Assembly: GCF_020523605.1 (NCBI RefSeq)
Contig: NZ_JAJAQI010000018.1
Span: 53,253-117,252 of the forward strand
DNA length: 64,000 nucleotides
Direction: 5' to 3'
Source of the DNA: Roseicella aerolata
Lineage (GTDB): Bacteria > Pseudomonadota > Alphaproteobacteria > Acetobacterales > Acetobacteraceae
Below the pieces are notes generated by a model. That model searched no databases. It was not told the DNA's origin and saw nothing but the letters and a program-made list of their open reading frames with translations. Below, piece after piece: positions 50,270-58,589 of this stretch (within the stretch, counting starts at the first letter, position 1; each line of letters starts with the position of its first letter). The position numbers and the translations under genes were made by a program.

Positions 50270-51202
50270 ATGGGCCAGATCGTCATCGCCGAATTCATGG
50301 AGGAGGCCGCGGTCGAATCCCTGCGCGCCGCCCGCCCCACCCTCTACGACCCCAGGCTGTGCGAGAAGCCGGAGGCGCTGCACGCCGCCCTCGCCAGCGC
50401 CCAGGCGCTGATCGTCCGCAACCGCACCCGGGTGGATGCCGCGCTGCTCGGCGCGGCGCCGGAACTGCGGGTGCTCGGCCGTCTCGGCGTCGGGCTCTAC
50501 AACATCGACCTCGCGGCCTGCCGGCAGCGGCAGATCGATGTCATCCCGGCTTCCGGCGCCAATGCCGATTCGGTGGCGGAATACGTCATCCTCGCCATCG
50601 GCCAGCTCCTGCGCGGCGCCTTCCACGCCACGGAGGAAGTCGCCGCCGGCGCCTGGCCGCGGGAACGGCTGATCACCGGCCGGGAGATGGGCGGCAAGAC
50701 GCTCGGCATCATCGGCTTCGGCGATATCGGGCGGCGCGTCGCCAAGCTCGCCGACGCCTTCCGCATGCGCATCCTGGGCCATGACCCCCTGCTGCCCGCC
50801 AGCCATTCCCTGTGGGAGGAGATGCGGACCGAAATGGTCCCGCTGGAGGAGCTGCTGGCGCGGGCCGATGCGGTGACGCTGCATGTGCCGCTGACCGAAG
50901 CGACGCGCGGGCTGATCGCGGCCGAGCAGCTCGCCCGGATGAAGCCGGATGCGGTGCTGGTCAATGCCTCCCGCGGCGGGGTGGTGGAGGAGGCGGCGCT
51001 GGCTGCGGCGCTCCGGGCCGGCCGGCTGGGCGGCGCCGCGCTGGATGTGTTCGAGACGGAGCCGCTGCCGGCCGGCTCGCCCCTCGCCGGGGCGCCGCGG
51101 CTGATCCTGACGCCGCACATCGCCGGCGCGACGGTGGAGAGCAATGCCCGCGTCTCCTCCCTGATCGCCGCGCGGGTGCTGGTGGCGCTGGCGATGTGCT
51201 GA
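50270..51202 (+). CDS. NAD-dependent 2-hydroxyacid dehydrogenase (SerA-like)
   Basis: A 310-residue D-isomer-type dehydrogenase. GKTLGIIGFGDIGRRVAKLADAFRMRILGHDP (about residues 142-172) is the NAD domain, LGRLGVGLYNIDLAACRQRQIDV the substrate-loop region with catalytic Arg expected in NASRGGVVEEAALAAAL near 240, and ILTPHIAGATVESNAR near 285 supplies the catalytic His. It might be phosphoglycerate dehydrogenase or a related glycerate/hydroxypyruvate reductase. The N-terminal FMEEAAVESLRAARPTLYDPRL resembles the SerA group. ATG 50270 follows GGCAGGACAG weakly. It is in the same frame as the upstream repeat and chvG. Confidence 0.88.
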   Translation: MGQIVIAEFMEEAAVESLRAARPTLYDPRLCEKPEALHAALASAQALIVRNRTRVDAALLGAAPELRVLGRLGVGLYNIDLAACRQRQIDVIPASGANADSVAEYVILAIGQLLRGAFHATEEVAAGAWPRERLITGREMGGKTLGIIGFGDIGRRVAKLADAFRMRILGHDPLLPASHSLWEEMRTEMVPLEELLARADAVTLHVPLTEATRGLIAAEQLARMKPDAVLVNASRGGVVEEAALAAALRAGRLGGAALDVFETEPLPAGSPLAGAPRLILTPHIAGATVESNARVSSLIAARVLVALAMC

Positions 51203-51312
51203 GGCGCCCCCGGTCCGGGCGGCCGCGTTGCACTTCGTTGCCCGCCGCAAGCAACCGGCGCTTGCCCGGGCCGCGCCCGTGCCAACATCGGCGGCAATGC
51301 CTATAACGCCGC

Positions 51313-52104
51313 ATGCCGAGCCCGTCTGACGCGCCCTTCCTCCCCCGGCCGCCGGAGCCGAACCGCATCTGCGGCGCGGCGCCGGTGCGCGCCCTCTTCC
51401 TCCGCCGCCCGCAATCCGTCCTGCGGCTGTTCTATACGGAGGAGCGGCGCCGGATGGTCGGCCCCCTCTGCCAGCATCTGGCCCGCACCCGCCGCCCCTA
51501 CCGGGAGGTGGACCCGCAGGAGCTCGCCCGCATCGCCGGCACCACCCATCATGGCGGCGTCTGCGCCGTCGCGGTCGCCCGCTTCGCCGAGCCGCTGCCG
51601 GGCCACGCCCTGCCGCCGAAGCTGCCGGAGGCCCGGCTGCTGCCGGTGCTGGACGGGATCGGCAACCCGCACAATCTCGGCGCCATTGCCCGCTCCGCCG
51701 CCTTCTTCGGCGCCCGGGCGCTGCTGCTCTCGGGCGACCAGCGCCAGGCCGATCTCTCGGACGCCGCCTTCCGCACCGCGGAGGGCGGGCTGGAGCATCT
51801 GGAGGTGCTGCGGGCGCGCGACCTGCCCATCCTGCTGAAGGGCATGCGCAGCCGGTTCCTGACCGTCGCGGCCGTCGCCGCCGGCGGCGCGCCGCCCGAG
51901 GCGATCCCGCGCGACCGGCCCATCGCCCTGGTGCTCGGCAATGAGGAGCAGGGCCTGCCGCCGCCGACGCTGGAGGCCTGCGAGGCCCGGCTCACCCTGC
52001 CGGGCAGCGGCCTGGTCGAGAGCCTCAATGTTGCGGCCGCCGCCGCGGTGCTGTTCCATGCCCTCGGGGCGGCTCCCCGGGAGGCGGCGGGACCGGCACC
52101 GTGA
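51313..52104 (+). CDS. TrmH/SpoU-family RNA 2'-O-methyltransferase
   Basis: A 263-residue SPOUT enzyme. Residues 15-80 are the RNA-binding N-terminal domain (RICGAAPVRALFLRRPQSVLRLFYTEERR). The knot domain has DGIGNPHNLGAIARSAAFFGARALLL near 118, LVLGNEEQGLP near 207 and LPGSGLVESLNVAAAAAVLFHAL near 230, which are SpoU motifs 1-3. It methylates a ribose in tRNA or rRNA; the position is not predictable. Its stop overlaps the mlaE start (GTGA). It is likely the first gene of the operon, though its function is unrelated. Confidence 0.9.
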   Translation: MPSPSDAPFLPRPPEPNRICGAAPVRALFLRRPQSVLRLFYTEERRRMVGPLCQHLARTRRPYREVDPQELARIAGTTHHGGVCAVAVARFAEPLPGHALPPKLPEARLLPVLDGIGNPHNLGAIARSAAFFGARALLLSGDQRQADLSDAAFRTAEGGLEHLEVLRARDLPILLKGMRSRFLTVAAVAAGGAPPEAIPRDRPIALVLGNEEQGLPPPTLEACEARLTLPGSGLVESLNVAAAAAVLFHALGAAPREAAGPAP

Positions 52105-53219
52105 GCACAGGCGGCAAGGCGGCAGCGACGCTCGAAGCGATGCCGGAGGGCGGTGGCCGGCGCCTCGCCTTCCGCGGCGCGCTCGACACCGCCGCCGCCG
52201 CCCGGCTCTGGCCGGAGGCGCTGCGCGCGGCGCGCGGCGCGAATCCCCTGGTGCTGGACCTCGCCGGCCTCACCACGCTCGATACCGCCGGCGCCGTGCT
52301 GCTGCTGCGGCTGGAGCGGGAGGCCGGGGCGGCACGCTGGCAGGGCCTGCCCGCCGGCCCGCTGCAGGCCATGCTGGACCGGACGCGGGAGGCGCTCTCG
52401 CGGCCCGAGCCGCACCCGCCCGCCCCCCTGCCCTTCCTCGGCCGGATCGGCCACGCCACGGTGCTGCGCGGCCAGGGCATGCTGGGCCAGGTCGCCTTCC
52501 TGGGGGAGGCGCTGGTCGCCGGCCTGGGCACCCTCCGCCGCCCCTGGCGGCTGCGCCTGTCCGAGGTGCTGCGGCATCTCGATGAGGCGGGGCTGCGAGC
52601 CTTCGGGCTGACGGTCATGCTCGGCTTCCTGATCGGCCTGATCCTCGCCTTCCAGTCCTCCATCCCCATGCGGCAGTTCGGGGCGGAGATCTTCATCCCG
52701 AACCTCGTCGGCATCTCCCTGCTGCGGGAGCTGGGGCCGCTGATGGCCGCCGTGATCCTGGCCGGCCGCACCGGCTCCGCCTATGCCGCCGAGCTCGGCA
52801 CCATGACGGTGAACGAGGAGATCGACGCGCTGCGCATCATGGGCATCGACCCCATCGCCTGGCTGGTGCTGCCGCGGCTGCTGGCGGCCATGCTGGTCAT
52901 GCCGGTGCTGGCGCTGCTGATGGACCTCTCGGGCCTGCTCGGCATGACGGCGGTGATGATGACGCTCGGCTTCCCGCCCATCGCCGTGGTCAACCAGCTC
53001 CAGACCTGGGTGGGGCTCGGCGACCTGGTGGGCGGCCTCGCCAAGGCAGCGGCCTTCGGCCTCGCCATCGGCCTGGTCGGCTGCCGCGCCGGGCTCGGCG
53101 CCGGGCGCGGCCCGCGGGCGGTGGGCGATGCGGCGACGGCGGCGGTGGTGGGCGGCATCGTCTCCATCGTGCTGCTCGACGGCATCTTCGCCGTGCTCTT
53201 CTTCCGGCTGGGCTGGTAG
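52101..53219 (+). CDS. mlaE: Mla-type ABC transporter permease with N-terminal STAS-like domain
   Basis: A 372-residue fusion. Residues about 18-85 are STAS-like (RLAFRGALDTAAAARLWPEAL, NPLVLDLAGLTTLDTAGAVLLLRLE), and the rest is MlaE: FGLTVMLGFLIGLILAFQSSIPMRQFG, NLVGISLLRELGPLMAAVILAGRTGSAYAAELGTMTVNEEIDALRIMG and DGIFAVLFFRLGW at the C-terminus. It carries phospholipids across the inner membrane with MlaF and MlaD. The STAS part corresponds to MlaB, which is a separate small protein in E. coli. Overlaps trmH by four bases. Confidence 0.92.
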   Translation: MSTGGKAAATLEAMPEGGGRRLAFRGALDTAAAARLWPEALRAARGANPLVLDLAGLTTLDTAGAVLLLRLEREAGAARWQGLPAGPLQAMLDRTREALSRPEPHPPAPLPFLGRIGHATVLRGQGMLGQVAFLGEALVAGLGTLRRPWRLRLSEVLRHLDEAGLRAFGLTVMLGFLIGLILAFQSSIPMRQFGAEIFIPNLVGISLLRELGPLMAAVILAGRTGSAYAAELGTMTVNEEIDALRIMGIDPIAWLVLPRLLAAMLVMPVLALLMDLSGLLGMTAVMMTLGFPPIAVVNQLQTWVGLGDLVGGLAKAAAFGLAIGLVGCRAGLGAGRGPRAVGDAATAAVVGGIVSIVLLDGIFAVLFFRLGW

Positions 53220-53221
53220 CG

Positions 53222-53989
53222 ATGGACGGCAGCAACGGCGCCGAGGCGGTGATCCGCGTGCGCGACCTCGCGGCGCGATTCGACGGGCGGACGATCTTCG
53301 AGAAGGTCTCCTTCGATGTCCGCCGCGGCGAGGTCTTCGTCATCCTCGGCGGCTCCGGCTGCGGCAAGTCCACGCTGCTGAAGCACATGATCGGCCTCTA
53401 CGAACCGGCCGAGGGCAGCATCGAGATCCTCGGCCAGCGCATCGAGGGGCTGGAGGGCGCGGCGCGCCAGGCGCTGCTTCAGCGGATCGGCGTCATGTGG
53501 CAGTCGGGCGCGCTCTTCGGCTCCTCGACGCTGGCCGAGAACATCGAGGTGCCCCTGGAGGAGCATACGGACCTGCCGGCCGAGGCGCGGGCGCTGGTGG
53601 CGCGCGTCAAGCTCGGCCTGGTCGGGCTCTCGGATGCGGCGCTCAGGCTGCCCGCCGAGATCTCGGGCGGCATGGCCAAGCGCGCCGGCATCGCCCGCGC
53701 CATGGCGCTCGACCCGCCGATCCTCTTCCTCGACGAGCCCTCGGCGGGCCTCGATCCCATCACCTCGGCCGGGCTGGATGCGCTGATCCGGCAATTGGCG
53801 CGTGAGCTCGGCACCACCTTCGTGGTGGTGACGCATGAGCTGCAGTCGATCCTGGCGATCGGCGATCGTTGCATCATGCTGGACAAGGAGGCTAAGGGCA
53901 TGATCGCCGAGGGCGACCCCCGCCGGCTGCGCGAGGAGAGCGACAACCCCGTGGTGCGAGCCTTCTTCCGGCGCGAGGTGATGGCGTGA
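53222..53989 (+). CDS. mlaF: Mla lipid transporter ATPase
   Basis: A 255-residue ATPase. Walker A GGSGCGKST is at residues 43-51, followed by a Q-loop in QRIGVMWQSGALF, the ABC signature in LPAEISGGMAKRAGIARA (SGGM, typical of MlaF), Walker B ILFLDEPSAGLDP and H-loop VTHEL. It drives the lipid transporter on the cytoplasmic side. It starts 2 bases after mlaE, and the gene order mlaE-mlaF-mlaD is the usual one. Confidence 0.93.
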   Translation: MDGSNGAEAVIRVRDLAARFDGRTIFEKVSFDVRRGEVFVILGGSGCGKSTLLKHMIGLYEPAEGSIEILGQRIEGLEGAARQALLQRIGVMWQSGALFGSSTLAENIEVPLEEHTDLPAEARALVARVKLGLVGLSDAALRLPAEISGGMAKRAGIARAMALDPPILFLDEPSAGLDPITSAGLDALIRQLARELGTTFVVVTHELQSILAIGDRCIMLDKEAKGMIAEGDPRRLREESDNPVVRAFFRREVMA

Positions 53990-54035
53990 GCGCGGCCGCC
54001 GCGCATCGCCGGCGCCAGGCGGGGCGGGCCTAGCC

Positions 54036-55058
54036 ATGCCGCAGGCCCGTGGACTCTATCTGCGCGTCGGCGCGCTGGTGCTGGTCGGCCTCGCGCTCGG
54101 CATCGGCTTCATCCTGTTCCTCACCGCCGACCGCCTGACCGGCAGCAACCAGCAATTCGAGACCTACAGCCGCGAATCCGTGCAGGGGCTGGAGGTGGGG
54201 GCGCCGGTCCGCTACCGCGGCGTCAGCATCGGCCGCGTCTCCGAGATCGGCCTGGTCTCGGCCGAGTACCGCCGGCCGCAGGGCGACCCCTACGGCGCCG
54301 CCTTCCAGCTCGTCTATATCCGCTTCGCCGTGGACAATGCGCGCATCGGCGAGACACTGAGCCTGGAGGATGCGATCCGGATCGGCCTGCGCGTGCGGAT
54401 CGCGGCGCAGGGCATCACCGGGGTGAACTATCTGGAGCTCGATTTCGTGGACCCCGTGCGCTTCCCGCCGCGGCCGGTGCCCTGGGAGCCGCGCTTCCCC
54501 TATGTGCCCGCCGTCCCCTCCACCGTCGCGCAGGTGCAGGGCGCCGCGGAACAGCTGCTGGAGCGGCTGCAGGCGGTGGACCTGCCCGCGCTGCTGGACA
54601 ATGTCATCGGCCTGGTCGCCGATCTCCGCGGCCAGGTGAAGGATGGCGACCTAGCGGTCACGCTGCGGGAGGCGGCCGAGCTGATGCGGGTGCTGCGCGC
54701 CGCGACGCAGGAAGCCGACCTGGCCGGCACCGCGGCCGAGCTGCGCGGCACCGCGGCGGATGCCCGCCGGCTGCTGGCCAGCCGGGAGATCGCGCAGGTC
54801 CTGGCGAATGCCGCCGCGGCGACGGCCGAGCTGCGCGCCGTCGCCGCCCGGCTGCCGGGCAGCGTGAACACCCTCGATGCCTCGCTGCGCACCGCCCGCA
54901 GCGTCAGCACCGACATCCAGGCGGAGCTGGCACCGATCCTGCGGGACCTGCGCGCCGCGGTCGCCAACCTGCGCGACACGACCGAGCAGCTCCGCCGCTA
55001 CCCGTCCCAGGCGATCTTCGGCGCGCCGCCGCCGGCGCCCCCGGCGGGCCGCCGATGA
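54036..55058 (+). CDS. mlaD: Mla lipid transporter MCE-domain protein
   Basis: A 340-residue protein anchored by one N-terminal helix (VGALVLVGLALGIGFILFL, residues about 7-27). The MCE domain follows at about 40-140: YSRESVQGLEVGAPVRYRGVSIGRVSEIGLVS with the VRxxGxxxGxV pattern, and VRIAAQGITGVNYLELDF at the end. Residues about 165-330 are long helices with Ala/Leu-rich heptads (EAAELMRVLRAATQEADLAGTAAELRGTAADARRLL) like other MlaD/PqiB proteins that form tunnels. It passes lipids through the periplasm. Good fit to the position after mlaF. Confidence 0.92.
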   Translation: MPQARGLYLRVGALVLVGLALGIGFILFLTADRLTGSNQQFETYSRESVQGLEVGAPVRYRGVSIGRVSEIGLVSAEYRRPQGDPYGAAFQLVYIRFAVDNARIGETLSLEDAIRIGLRVRIAAQGITGVNYLELDFVDPVRFPPRPVPWEPRFPYVPAVPSTVAQVQGAAEQLLERLQAVDLPALLDNVIGLVADLRGQVKDGDLAVTLREAAELMRVLRAATQEADLAGTAAELRGTAADARRLLASREIAQVLANAAAATAELRAVAARLPGSVNTLDASLRTARSVSTDIQAELAPILRDLRAAVANLRDTTEQLRRYPSQAIFGAPPPAPPAGRR

Positions 55059-55131
55059 GACCGGCCCGCCCACGCCACCCCTGCCGCCGCCACTCCCCGG
55101 CGCCGGCCCGCCTGCCGGCCGGAGGCATGCC

Positions 55132-55755
55132 ATGACCCGTCGCGGACTGCTCCTGCTGGCGGCCGGGCTGCCGGCCTGCACCGTCCTGCCCGACCGCCCC
55201 TACCAACCGGCCCAGCGCTTCGCCCTGGCGCCGGAGCGGCCGCCCTCCCCGGCCCCGGCCCGGCGCGGGCCGGTGCTGCTGCTGCGCACCCTGCGGGCGG
55301 CGCCAGGGATGGACCAGCGGGGCCTGCGCATCCTCGGCCCGCGGGGCGAGGTGACGGTGGAATTCTGGGCGGAATGGACGGCGCCGCCCGCCGACCTGGT
55401 GGAGGAGGCGCTGCGCCGCTGGCTGCTGGCGAGCGGCCGCTTCACCGCCGTCACCGCCCCCGGCTCCCGCCTCCGCCCCGAGCTGATCCTGGAAGGCGAG
55501 CTGACCGCCCTGCAGGCCGAGCCGGCGGCGGGCATGGCCCGCGCCTCGCTTTCCGCGCTGCTGCTGACGGACGGCACGGGGGGAAGCCGGGTGCTGGGGC
55601 AGTTCCTGGCGGAGGGCACGGCGTCCCTGCCCGGCGGCCCCCGGGCGGATGGGCGCGTGGTCGCGGCGGAGGCCGCGGCGGCGATGAGCGAGGCGCTGGC
55701 CGCGGCGCTCACCAGCCTGGAGCGCGACCTGGCCGGGGCGATCGGGCGGCGATAG
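55132..55755 (+). CDS. ABC-type transport auxiliary lipoprotein (PqiC/MlaC-side type)
   Basis: A 207-residue lipoprotein. MTRRGLLLLAAGLPAC gives a signal peptide with Cys16 as the lipid site (L-P-A-C). The mature protein matches the ABC_trans_aux family by pattern: YQPAQRFALAPERP near the start, LRTLRAAPGMDQRGLRILG, FWAEWTAPPADLVEEALRRWLLASGRF and ALAAALTSLERDLAGAI at the end. These outer-membrane lipoproteins assist MCE transporters such as Pqi and Mla. It closes the mla operon. ATG 55132 has GGAGG six bases upstream. Confidence 0.85.
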   Translation: MTRRGLLLLAAGLPACTVLPDRPYQPAQRFALAPERPPSPAPARRGPVLLLRTLRAAPGMDQRGLRILGPRGEVTVEFWAEWTAPPADLVEEALRRWLLASGRFTAVTAPGSRLRPELILEGELTALQAEPAAGMARASLSALLLTDGTGGSRVLGQFLAEGTASLPGGPRADGRVVAAEAAAAMSEALAAALTSLERDLAGAIGRR

Positions 55756-55772
55756 GGCCCGGAGCGGAGCGC

Positions 55773-55787
55773 GGGCGGGCGGGCGGG
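55773..55787 (+). other. Canonical G-quadruplex motif
   Basis: GGGCGGGCGGGCGGG, four runs of three G separated by single C on the plus strand, 18 bases after the mla lipoprotein stop. It is part of a GCGGGCGGGC...CATGAACGCCC palindrome. Confidence 0.5.
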
Positions 55788-55831
55788 CATGAACGCCCGG
55801 GACGCATGCCCCGGCCTTAACAGGGAATTTC

Positions 55832-55867
55832 AGCGGATCGACATCCGGTCCCGGACGTCGATCCGCT
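55832..55867. repeat. AGCGGATCG-type palindrome between convergent genes
   Basis: AGCGGATCGAC (55832-55842) and GTCGATCCGCT (55857-55867), with an inner TCCGG/CCGGA stem. The same core as at 11315. It lies between the mla operon and the convergent HU-like gene and may stop both transcripts. Confidence 0.65.
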
Positions 55868-55926
55868 GTCACCGGTGCTCGGGGCCGGGACGCGCCCGGC
55901 GGCATCGGATCAGGCGGGCAGGCCGA

Positions 55927-55946
55927 TCCCCCTTCTCGGAGGGGGA
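55927..55946 (-). terminator. Hairpin after the HU-like gene
   Basis: TCCCCCT (55927-55933) and AGGGGGA (55940-55946) form a 7-bp stem with a six-base loop, beginning 7 bases past the HU stop (leftward). No T-run. Confidence 0.5.
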
Positions 55947-55952
55947 GCTGGC

Positions 55953-56270
55953 TCAGATCGCCTCCTTCGCCTCCTTCGCGGCGGTGAAGGCGAGCTTCTT
56001 GCTCTCCGGGATCTGGATCTCGGCGCCGGTCGCCGGATTGCGGCCGGTCCGCGCCGCGCGCTTCTTCACCTGCAGCACCCCAAGCCCGGTGAGGCGAACC
56101 TTCTCGCCGGCCTGCAGGCGCTTCATCACCTCGGAGACGAGGCCGTTCAGCACCGCCTCGGCAGTCTTCTTCGGCAGGTCGTGCGTCTCGGCGAGGCCGG
56201 CGGCCAGCTGCTTCAGCGTGGTGGTGGGCGCAGCCTTGGTCGCGGGCTTCGTGGTGGTCGTGCTCGACAT
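55953..56270 (-). CDS. HU/IHF-family nucleoid protein with a short N-terminal tail
   Basis: A 105-residue protein. After a Thr/Ala/Lys-rich stretch (residues about 1-18) the HU fold starts at LKQLAAGLAETHDLPKKTAEAVLNGLVSEVMKRLQAGEKVRLTGLGVLQVKKRAARTGRNPATGAEIQIPESKKLAFTAAK in outline. It includes the GRNPATG arm that inserts in DNA. The tail is unusual for HU but seen in alphaproteobacterial variants. It should bend or compact DNA. ATG 56270 has GGAGGGA upstream. Two hairpin/palindromes lie downstream. Confidence 0.92.
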   Translation of the reverse strand: MSSTTTTKPATKAAPTTTLKQLAAGLAETHDLPKKTAEAVLNGLVSEVMKRLQAGEKVRLTGLGVLQVKKRAARTGRNPATGAEIQIPESKKLAFTAAKEAKEAI

Positions 56271-56816
56271 GGGGTCCCTCCTAGGTCGGTCGCGCCCAGG
56301 AATCACGGGCGCGAGACTGATGCAAGGCAATATGCCCTGGTTCCTGCCGACACTGGCGCCACCCTAACCGCCGCCCGACGGATCGCGCATCCGTTATCCC
56401 GGCCCGCGGGCCGGTGCACCGCCATGATCCTGGCGCCTGACGCGCCGCCGCAACACTGCCGGCGCGGGGCACCGTGCGCGCGCAATGCCGGAAAGGCTTG
56501 ATATTTCATGCTTGACCGAAGCCGTGCCTCCCCGGCGGGGCACCGCGTGACCCGTGGCCGCCGCCCGGGCTGGTATCCTGGGCAAGCCTGCCCCGGAATG
56601 CCCGGCAGTCACGCCCCACGGTGCCGCGAAGGCCCTGCGGCGCCTCGGCGACCGGGCCAGCGGCCCCGAGTCGCTCGCGGTCATCCCGCGGCCCGGCGCA
56701 GGGCCAGGGGCAAGGGCCGCACCCGGCCCCCGCCATCCGGATGCCGCTCCGCCGTCGCGCATCGGCGGCAGAGCCGGTTCATGCCCCCGGGCGATCCCGC
56801 CCGGGGGTGCCTCGCC
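56271..56816. other. Intergenic region without a recognisable gene
   Basis: About 545 bases between the HU-like gene and the PRC-barrel gene, both leftward. Frames found in it are Arg/Pro/Gly-rich and show no motif. The only clear element is the hairpin at 56784-56807. A promoter for the HU-like gene is expected near 56300-56500. Confidence 0.5.
56784..56807 (-). terminator. Hairpin downstream of the PRC-barrel gene
   Basis: CCCCCGGGCG (56784-56793), loop ATCC, CGCCCGGGGG (56798-56807): a perfect 10-bp stem 10 bases past the stop of the leftward PRC-barrel gene. No T-run. Confidence 0.6.
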
Positions 56817-57548
56817 TCAGCGCGCCGGGGCCGGCGTCGCGGGCGGGGCCGCTGCGGGCCGATCGGTCGTGGCGGGGCCGCCGCCCATGGTGCCGCGCCG
56901 CGCCGTGTCGTCGGGTGCGCCGGTCGCCGTGTCGCGCGGGCCGCCGCGGCGGTCGTCGCTATAGGCGAAGCTCGGCCGCTCCCTCAGGCTGTCCTTGGTC
57001 GCGCCCGGCAGCGTCCAGCGATCACGCTCGGCATTGTATTGCAGCCGCTCGAAGGGGATGGCCACGCGCTTCGCGCCGATGCCGAGGAAGCCGCCGACCG
57101 AGAGCACCGCGACGGGCTGGCCGCCGCCCTGGCGGGCGATGAGCAGGTCATCGATCTCGCCGATGCTCTCGTTTTCCTCATTGTAGACATTCGAGCCGAC
57201 CAGCTTGCTGGCGCGCAGGCCGTCGCGCATCACGGTCGTATCCGCGGCGGTCGTGCCAGCGGTCGCGCCTGCCGCGGCGGTGCCGGCCGGGCCGGCGGTG
57301 CCCTGCGGGTTGGCGCCGCTGATGTTGGTGTCGAGCGTGCGGTCGACGGCGCGCCCCGCCGCGGTGCCCGGTGGATTGCCGGGGGTGCCGTCCGGCCGCG
57401 GAACCTGCCCCTGCGCACGGTCCACGGCGCGGCCGGTCTCGGTGCTCGGCGGGTTGCCGGGCGTGCCGTCGCGCTGCTGCGCGAGGACCGGGCCGGTCGC
57501 CAGCACCGCGGCGGTGGTCAGCAGGGTAAGGGAAAGACGGGATTTCAT
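56817..57548 (-). CDS. Secreted PRC-barrel domain protein with a duplicated Pro/Gly motif
   Basis: A 243-residue protein. A signal peptide (MKSRLSLTLLTTAAVLATGPVLAQ) ends near residue 24. Residues about 25-75 hold two similar copies of DGTPGNPPxTxxGRAVDR. Residues about 108-180 are a PRC-barrel: RASKLVGSNVYNEENESIGEIDDLLIARQGGGQPVAVLSVGGFLGIGAKRVAIPFERL in outline. The C-terminal tail is disordered. PRC-barrels occur in periplasmic stress proteins and photosynthetic reaction centres, so here stress or envelope function is likely but not proven. ATG 57548 has GGAG eight bases before. Confidence 0.85.
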   Translation of the reverse strand: MKSRLSLTLLTTAAVLATGPVLAQQRDGTPGNPPSTETGRAVDRAQGQVPRPDGTPGNPPGTAAGRAVDRTLDTNISGANPQGTAGPAGTAAAGATAGTTAADTTVMRDGLRASKLVGSNVYNEENESIGEIDDLLIARQGGGQPVAVLSVGGFLGIGAKRVAIPFERLQYNAERDRWTLPGATKDSLRERPSFAYSDDRRGGPRDTATGAPDDTARRGTMGGGPATTDRPAAAPPATPAPAR

Positions 57549-58074
57549 GGCGATCACTCCGTCCATTCGTCATTGCCCGGCCCATGCCGGGGGTGGCGGA
57601 AGAACGATCCGGCCCTTGTCCGGTTTCGGTTCCGCGCCTGGACGTGAGGGTAGCTGGATGCCCTCCCCGCCGCCCTGCGGCGCCGCTTCCGCGCCACACA
57701 GGCGGCCGGGCGTGGGCGACGCGCGGCGGGGTGATCCCCGCCACGCTTCGCGTGACGCCTGCGCCGCCGGACAGCGCCCGCGGCCGGGAAGGCAGGCCCG
57801 CCGCCCGCATCGGCGCGGGCGGGGTCGCGGCGCAGGATCCTTCCGCTGCCGCCTTGCCGGACCGCCGGTCGCGCCTGCGGCGTGATGCGGCGCCGACGCT
57901 CCCGCCGTCGCACGATGCCGCCGCAGGCCGGGCGGCCACGGCTCTTTTGCCGCCGGCAAGAACCGTCGCCGCCCCCCGGCGTTGCTCTGGGTCCCTCGGC
58001 CGCCACGGCGTGGCAGCCGCATCGTCATGCCGGCGGCCCGGGTGCTGTTGTCGGACGGACAAGGGGAGGACGTC
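57549..58074. other. Divergent intergenic region, nothing recognised
   Basis: About 525 bases between the leftward PRC-barrel gene and the rightward DUF2267 gene. No frame appears coding. Promoters for both directions are expected. Confidence 0.5.
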
Positions 58075-58536
58075 ATGGCAGCCACCGGACTCGAGGTCTG
58101 GGACAAGACGCTGCAGACGACCAATATCTGGCTCGACGAGATCATGGCCGAGATCGGCCCCGACCGGCAGCTGGCTTGGCACGTGCTCTCGGCCGTGCTG
58201 CGCACGCTGCGCGATCGCGTGCCGCTCGAGCTGGCCGTCCATCTCGGCGCGCAGCTGCCGCTGCTCGTGCGCGGCGTCTACTACGACCAGTGGCATCCCG
58301 CGGGGAAGCCGGAGCGCATGCGCGGACTCGACGAGTTCCTGGCCGGCATCGCCGACAAGCTCGGCGGCGTCCGGCCGGTGGATCCGGGGGATGCCACGCG
58401 CGCGGTGCTCCGCACGCTCTCGCGCCATCTCGACCGCGGCCAGGTGCTGAAGGTGGCCGGCGCCTTGCCGCAGCAGGTCCGCGAGATCTGGCCGCTCGAG
58501 GACCTGCCGCCCGCGCAGGGCGCGGCGCGCGCATAG
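58075..58536 (+). CDS. DUF2267-family protein
   Basis: A 153-residue protein. From the N-terminus: WDKTLQTTNIWLDEIMAEIG, RQLAWHVLSAVLRTLRDRVPLELAVHLGAQLPLLVRGVYYDQWHPAGKPERMRGLDEFLAGIADKL, then DATRAVLRTLSRHLDRGQVLKVAGALPQQVREIWP near 110-145. This pattern of helices (with ALP.L...Y..W.P) is that of DUF2267, which is often found next to CBS-domain and stress genes. Function unknown. ATG 58075 follows AAGGGGAGGA closely, one of the best ribosome sites in the window. The CBS gene follows 53 bases later. Confidence 0.9.
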   Translation: MAATGLEVWDKTLQTTNIWLDEIMAEIGPDRQLAWHVLSAVLRTLRDRVPLELAVHLGAQLPLLVRGVYYDQWHPAGKPERMRGLDEFLAGIADKLGGVRPVDPGDATRAVLRTLSRHLDRGQVLKVAGALPQQVREIWPLEDLPPAQGAARA

Positions 58537-58589
58537 GCGGCCCGATGCCGGATGTCCGGCGGGGAACTCCGGGAAGGAGGAGGTTGAGG

